Shown piece after piece: positions 6,401-9,516 of a stretch of DNA of 9,516 nt. Numbering within the stretch: the stretch's first letter is position 1; each line of letters starts with the position of its first letter. Both the position numbers and the translations under genes were made by a program. The DNA comes from Rhodanobacteraceae bacterium UBA703. Lineage in GTDB: Bacteria; Pseudomonadota; Gammaproteobacteria; Xanthomonadales; Rhodanobacteraceae. Where the stretch lies: contig DBMH01000373.1 of NCBI GenBank assembly GCA_002297645.1, forward strand, positions 1 to 9,516, read 5' to 3'. The notes below the pieces were generated by a model. It was given only the letters and a program-made list of their open reading frames with translations. It was not told the origin of the DNA and made no database searches.

Positions 6401-9400
6401 GGTCACGCGCAGCGGCACGTACGAGGGCCGGCCGCTGGCGGCGACGCGCCGCTATGCCTACGACGCCAACCTGCGCCTGTGCGCGACGACGGAGCCGGAG
6501 TCGGGCACGACGGTGCAGGACTACGATGGCGCCGGCAACGTGAGCTGGATCGCCAAGGGGACGGCGGTGTCCGGCTGCCTTCGGAACAATGTGGCCGAGG
6601 GGGACAAGACGAAGTTCGGTTACGACCCGCGCAATCGCGTGACGAGTGTGACCTACCCGGGCGGGGCCGCGTCGATCGCGAAGGAATACTGGGGCGACGG
6701 CGCATTGCGGACGGCGACGAGCAATGGCGCGAAGTGGACCTACGGGTACAACCGCCGCGGCCTTCTGACCTCGGAGTCCCTGCAATACGACGGCCAGACC
6801 TTTCTCCTGGAGCGTACCTATGACAAAAACGGTTCGCTCGAGCAGTTGATGTATCCGGACGACACGATCGTCCCCTATGCGCCGAACGCGCTGGGCCAGC
6901 CGACCCGGGCGGGCGACTACGCCACGGGCGTGGCGTACCACCCTAACGGCGCGATGAGCGGGTTCACGTACGGCAACACCATCGTGCACAGCCTGACGCT
7001 GGACGGGCGCCAGTTGCCGCTGCGCAGCAAGGACGGGACGGTCACCGAGCTGGAGTACGGCTACGACGCGAACGCGAACGTCTCCTCGATCACCGACAAG
7101 CAGGTCCTGCCGATCGACGAGTCGCGCAGGATGGAATACGACGGCCTGAACCGGCTGGTGAAGGTGGAAGCCCCGGGGATGTGGGGAGTTGCGACGTTCA
7201 AGTACGACCCGTTGGACAACCTGCGCTCCAGCGAAGTCGACATCCGCACCTGCACGCATGCCTACGACGAGTCGAAGAACCTGCTGGCCTCGATCGCCGG
7301 CGCGAACTGCCCTTCGAAGGGTTACTTCTACGACGCGCGCGGCAACGTCAGGCAACGGGGTGGCCAGGTCCTGGAGTTCGATCGCGCCGACCGGCTGGTG
7401 GCAGCCGACCGGGAATATGGATCGGGCAAGGAAAACTACACCTATGACGCGCACGGCCATCGCGTGCGCGTGCAGCGCACGGCCGACAACAGCAAGCTGT
7501 ACCAGGTCTACAGCCTGGACGGCCAGTTGCTCCATGCCGTGGACACGGCGACCGACAAGCCGACGAACTACATCTACCTGAACGGCTCGCTGGTGGCGCG
7601 CCGGGAGGGGCGGCCGGACGAGTCACCGACCGTTCCGCCGATCCCGGCGGCCCCGACGGCCGACCCGAACCCCAGTGCGACAGGCCGCTACAAGGTGCGC
7701 TGGCTGTCCGTGGGCGCCACCGGCTACGTGCTCGCCGAGCAGGCGAACGGCGGCTCCGAGCAGCCGGTGTACTCCAACGGCCTGACCGAGTGGGAGACGC
7801 CGTCCCCGAAAGCGAACGGCAGCTACGTCTATCGCGTGCGGGCCTGCAACGGCGGCGTATGCAGCGACTTCAGCGCGCCGCTGACCGTGACGGTGCAGAG
7901 CGGCGTACCGGCGCTCGAGATCACTCGGGATCAGCAAATCACGGGCTTGTACACGGCCAGCTGGACCGAAGTGACCGGCGCCACGCGCTACGTGCTCAAG
8001 GAAACGGCGCCCGGTGGCGGCGTGTCCGAGCCCTACAGCGGTCCGGGCCGGAGCTGGACGCCGCTGTCGGCCAAATCCGATGGCACCTTCAGCTACCAGG
8101 TGCAGGCCTGCAACGGCCCTTGCAGCGCGCTGTCCGCTCCGGTCACGGTGACCGTGGCGACGGAGGTTCCGGGGGCCTTCTCGGCTACCCCGAATCCGGC
8201 GACGGTGAACACGGCGTTCACGGTGAAGTGGAGCAGTGTCACCGGAGCGGCGACGTACCGTCTGGAGGAGAAGAGTGCGGCCGGAAGCTGGAGCGAAATC
8301 CAGAACCAGAGCGGCACGAGCCGCCTGATCGGCGGCAAGCCGCTCGGTGCCTGGGCGTACCGCGTGCGCGCGTGCCGCCATGCGACGGATACGGCGTACT
8401 GCGGCCTCTACGCCGACCTGGTGGTGGTCGTGCGGCTGCCGTCACCGCCGACGCCGACGGTGACGTGGGCTCCGAACTCGATCGACACCTACACGGTGAG
8501 CTGGGGCGGCGTGACCGGCGCGACCCGGTATCGCCTGGAGGAGGCCCGCAACGGAAGCTGGAGCGAGATCCAGAGCCAGGCCGGCACGAGCCGCCTGATC
8601 AGCGGCAAGGCGCCGGGCAGCTACGGATACAAGGTGCGCGCATGCAGCGGCACGAACGAGTCCGATTGCGGCGACTACAGCGGCACGCTGACGGTGACGG
8701 TGGATCCGCCGCCGGGAATACCCGATACGCCGTCCTCGATCGCGAGCAATCCGGCGACCAGTTACAACGGCAACTACGGCGTGAACTGGGGGGCGTCCAG
8801 CGGAACGGCGTACTACGAGCTGGAGGAGCGGATCGACGGCGGCACGGCGAGCGTGACGAACACGCAGCTGGAGCGGTCGCGCGACTGGACGAACCGGGCC
8901 TCGGGCCGCTACGCCTATCGCGCGCGGGCCTGCAACATCCTGCACGAATGCAGCGCGTACACGGGCAGCGTGGAGACGAGGGTGTACCGCACGCCGGGGA
9001 AGCCGACGCTGACGACGAACCGGACGTTGAGCACGGACGGGACGTTCCGTCTGGACTGGACGCAGGTGACCGACGCGGCCAGCCATCGGCTGGAAGAGCG
9101 GATCAACAACACGGGTTCCTGGAAGCCGGTGACGGGTGTGAGCGGCTGGCACATGGACATGGTGCGCAACGACAACGGCAGGTACGCCTACCGGATCCAG
9201 GCGTGCAACAACGCGCCGAGTCCGGCGATCTGCGGCGACTTCAGCGCGATCGTGGAAGTGGAGGTGCGCAGGCCGGAAGGGCCGGCGGCCCCGACGCAGC
9301 TGAAGGCGGGGCAGGCCAATCCGCGGCGCTGTTCGATATTCCCGGCGAACTACGGGGTGTCGTGGCAGCCATCGGAGGGTGCGGCGTACTACGAACTGGG

Positions 9401-9516
9401 CGAGACGGAGACGCAGACGAACCTGAGCCTGGTGCACACGGTGACGACCGGGTCGTCGAAGCAGTTCCTCAAGGAGTGGGACGGGTACGCGGAGCAATAC
9501 TTCAGCTACGTGGTGC
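3438..9516 (+). CDS. Secreted RHS/YD-repeat protein with Fn3-like array, 3' end missing
   Basis: The frame is open from ATG 3438 to the right edge (2026 codons) with no stop. Residues 1-38 look like a Sec signal peptide: basic R12, R17, R21, then hydrophobic WISTAVLAFSFGTSL and a cut after LRA. Residues about 60-640 form an N-terminal region with LFGDEVSLYTGQTSFSVVDI, LPVQLRRTLDV and VEDRHGNWVQYTYD, a pattern I recall from large RHS proteins of Xanthomonadales. Residues about 640-1385 carry YD-type motifs such as YGYDKMGRVTNITYPDD, YDTLGRVLTVEQ, YDGLNRLVKV and YTYDAHGHRVRV, ending in YIYLNGSLVARRE. Such repeats build the beta-sheet cocoon of RHS/TcC proteins. From residue 1399 follow tandem Fn3-like units. 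The conserved RHS core (DALGSP-type, RYYDP) and any tip domain are not seen and may lie beyond the edge. A role as an exported adhesin or polymorphic toxin is inferred. No VgrG, PAAR or other secretion gene is nearby. Confidence 0.92.
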   Translation, partial: MNSNHTTLHVPRVLFGRGCARWISTAVLAFSFGTSLRAQGLDDVEPGTLRPAPIEGMAGSANVPMYAEYSKKLKELEQLSPLTSELFGDEVSLYTGQTSFSVVDIDLPGNNALPVQLRRTLDVSLLSGSKSWDPLGSPGNPYTGLGNWAIDVPQIHGVFDGNYKWNRPNGVPSGTVIPRCSQYFLPGVENESKFKYSEVASGISVHIPGAGDKSLLIGDGTSTPVLPYPSNQVWRTKDFDRITCTQTQNGGGEGFVLTTTDGVSYTFDWYLERFESTLEKDARFSTENTTFYNTRLSIHLLATRVEDRHGNWVQYTYDAAKGGYPTAIESGGSGESGNPRKIELQYEEALIPGGGQMKNIRLKSATVQLAQIPGVMASEERVWNYVYDDPADGETSRLRTVSQPDRSSWKYSYIGDQYVRFELNDDPALPCPESAPQPSNKTFGVRMEHPAGAIGVFSFKYGGQSSAVSHSEACRRDNPGGVPGYADYLKLDTKQVYYSADKSDLWKYETGMIDFLECGRNCEVSRSLVTLPDGGVVQYEFSRRYNAMSVSGVAEGRLLATSTYSDAGSVKNNDPPLRSEVNTYVTGVDTNGVPLTGFEFPARYGDVFMGDPAVGSLRPLKKVTITQQGTTFVREHTKFDTYGRPTKTVRQGPQGLRKETTEYADHEGRWVLGQILKIKDETLVVDGVAGEPSFEGTIVSNTYDPDWADLTSVREYGRLVREMTYRVGLGGDSEDGTLKTIKDGATPSRTTTLGTFHRGIPQSVTYADGTSQSAVIDDAGSIRSVTNEVGATTSYGYDKMGRVTNITYPDDTNPIWNSTTIDYERVDATEAGVSGLHWRQTTKTGDARRLVVYDGRWRPVSTTEYDATNKAATTRRTARTFDYANREIFVSYPVDSDSKLRLDGTSTQYDTLGRVLTVEQSDGSAVRTTTTAYSLDAFSKTVTDPALKVTTTRYQAFDTPTEDFPTDIELPESVTVKIVRDRFGHPMTVTRSGTYEGRPLAATRRYAYDANLRLCATTEPESGTTVQDYDGAGNVSWIAKGTAVSGCLRNNVAEGDKTKFGYDPRNRVTSVTYPGGAASIAKEYWGDGALRTATSNGAKWTYGYNRRGLLTSESLQYDGQTFLLERTYDKNGSLEQLMYPDDTIVPYAPNALGQPTRAGDYATGVAYHPNGAMSGFTYGNTIVHSLTLDGRQLPLRSKDGTVTELEYGYDANANVSSITDKQVLPIDESRRMEYDGLNRLVKVEAPGMWGVATFKYDPLDNLRSSEVDIRTCTHAYDESKNLLASIAGANCPSKGYFYDARGNVRQRGGQVLEFDRADRLVAADREYGSGKENYTYDAHGHRVRVQRTADNSKLYQVYSLDGQLLHAVDTATDKPTNYIYLNGSLVARREGRPDESPTVPPIPAAPTADPNPSATGRYKVRWLSVGATGYVLAEQANGGSEQPVYSNGLTEWETPSPKANGSYVYRVRACNGGVCSDFSAPLTVTVQSGVPALEITRDQQITGLYTASWTEVTGATRYVLKETAPGGGVSEPYSGPGRSWTPLSAKSDGTFSYQVQACNGPCSALSAPVTVTVATEVPGAFSATPNPATVNTAFTVKWSSVTGAATYRLEEKSAAGSWSEIQNQSGTSRLIGGKPLGAWAYRVRACRHATDTAYCGLYADLVVVVRLPSPPTPTVTWAPNSIDTYTVSWGGVTGATRYRLEEARNGSWSEIQSQAGTSRLISGKAPGSYGYKVRACSGTNESDCGDYSGTLTVTVDPPPGIPDTPSSIASNPATSYNGNYGVNWGASSGTAYYELEERIDGGTASVTNTQLERSRDWTNRASGRYAYRARACNILHECSAYTGSVETRVYRTPGKPTLTTNRTLSTDGTFRLDWTQVTDAASHRLEERINNTGSWKPVTGVSGWHMDMVRNDNGRYAYRIQACNNAPSPAICGDFSAIVEVEVRRPEGPAAPTQLKAGQANPRRCSIFPANYGVSWQPSEGAAYYELGETETQTNLSLVHTVTTGSSKQFLKEWDGYAEQYFSYVV
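5820..7601 (+). other. YD-repeat segment of the RHS protein
   Basis: Protein residues about 795-1388 contain repeated motifs of the form (Y/F)-x-(Y/F)-D-x2-G/N-R/N-hydrophobic. Examples start near residues 797 (YDKMGRV), 881 (FDYANRE), 909 (YDTLGRV), 1008 (YDANLRL), 1062 (YDPRNRV), 1104 (YNRRGLL), 1128 (YDKNGSL), 1209 (YDANANV), 1234 (YDGLNRL), 1256 (YDPLDNL), 1276 (YDESKNL), 1298 (YDARGNV), 1314 (FDRADRL) and 1336 (YDAHGHR). An isolated earlier one (FDTYGRP) lies near 639. Several are followed by TYPDD or TYPGG turns. In known structures these strands wind into a hollow shell. Confidence 0.88.
7632..9516 (+). repeat. Tandem Fn3-like repeat array (at least seven units)
   Basis: Seven units within the RHS gene begin at 7632, 7905, 8166, 8442, 8712, 8994 and 9279; the last is cut by the edge. 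Spacing is 261-285 bp (87-95 residues). Each follows the pattern P-x-P near the start, a strand such as YTVSWGGVTGATRYRLEE, a middle strand, then GxYxYRVRAC, a short variable loop, C, and a closing strand such as LTVTV. This matches a fibronectin type III fold. Such units are usually binding or spacer modules in exported proteins. The cysteine pairs are separated by 4, 3, 8, 7, 5 and 8 residues in units 1-6. Confidence 0.82.
8283..8339 (+). repeat. 57-bp segment almost identical to 8553-8609
   Basis: The segment coding GSWSEIQNQSGTSRLIGGK in Fn3-like unit 3 matches 8553-8609 in unit 4 (GSWSEIQSQAGTSRLISGK) at 52 of 57 bases. Adjacent parts of the two units, and all other unit pairs, look clearly less similar. 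This suggests recent duplication or gene conversion. Confidence 0.7.

Noticed and set aside
3459..7535. A 1358-codon open frame on the minus strand
   Set aside because: It runs antisense to the RHS gene. Its translation is rich in Arg, Val, His and Leu with no recognisable domain, while the plus-strand frame shows a signal peptide, YD motifs and Fn3-like units without interruption. Long antisense frames are common opposite GC-rich genes.
7632..9516. CRISPR array or DNA satellite
   Set aside because: The units are about 270 bp, diverged, and in frame with a clear protein fold, so the repetition is at the protein level.

Overview
The window is high-GC bacterial DNA. The genes it holds point to a gammaproteobacterium of the Xanthomonadales (Lysobacteraceae, for example a Lysobacter or Luteimonas relative). 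That placement is an inference from the style of the large RHS/YD-repeat protein and from the GC-rich codon use; no rRNA or tRNA is present to confirm it.

Left part (1-2449): a small metabolic cluster with its regulator. Three genes lie head-to-tail on the minus strand: a YcaC-like isochorismatase-family hydrolase (697-1350), a small XapX-family membrane protein (318-608), and the N-terminal third or less of a YtcJ-type metal-dependent amidohydrolase (1-304, running off the left edge). A LysR-type regulator (1499-2449) is transcribed divergently. The 148-bp divergent intergenic region carries two inverted repeats. One of them (1433-1457) has the T-N11-A layout of LysR-type binding sites, so the regulator most likely controls both itself and the operon. 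The two hydrolases suggest breakdown of a small amide or cyclic nitrogen compound, but the substrate cannot be read from the sequence.

Middle part (2450-3437): about 1 kb without a convincing gene. It holds a nested hairpin after the LysR gene (2518-2556), an AT-rich island with alternating AAGAA/TTCTT half-sites (2807-2829), a 10-bp direct repeat (3209-3235), a few very short ORFs of doubtful reality, and a GC-rich stem-loop followed by a pyrimidine tract just before the next gene (3383-3403).

Right part (3438-9516): one very large plus-strand gene that is open to the right edge (2026 codons visible). It encodes a Sec-exported RHS/YD-repeat protein: signal peptide, a long N-terminal region, about 15 YD-type motifs, then at least seven tandem fibronectin-III-like units of 87-95 residues. 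Each complete unit has a pair of cysteines near its end. The conserved C-terminal RHS core and any variable tip are not reached. Base composition rises along this gene, from about 50-58% GC in the N-terminal part to about 67% in the Fn3-like array.
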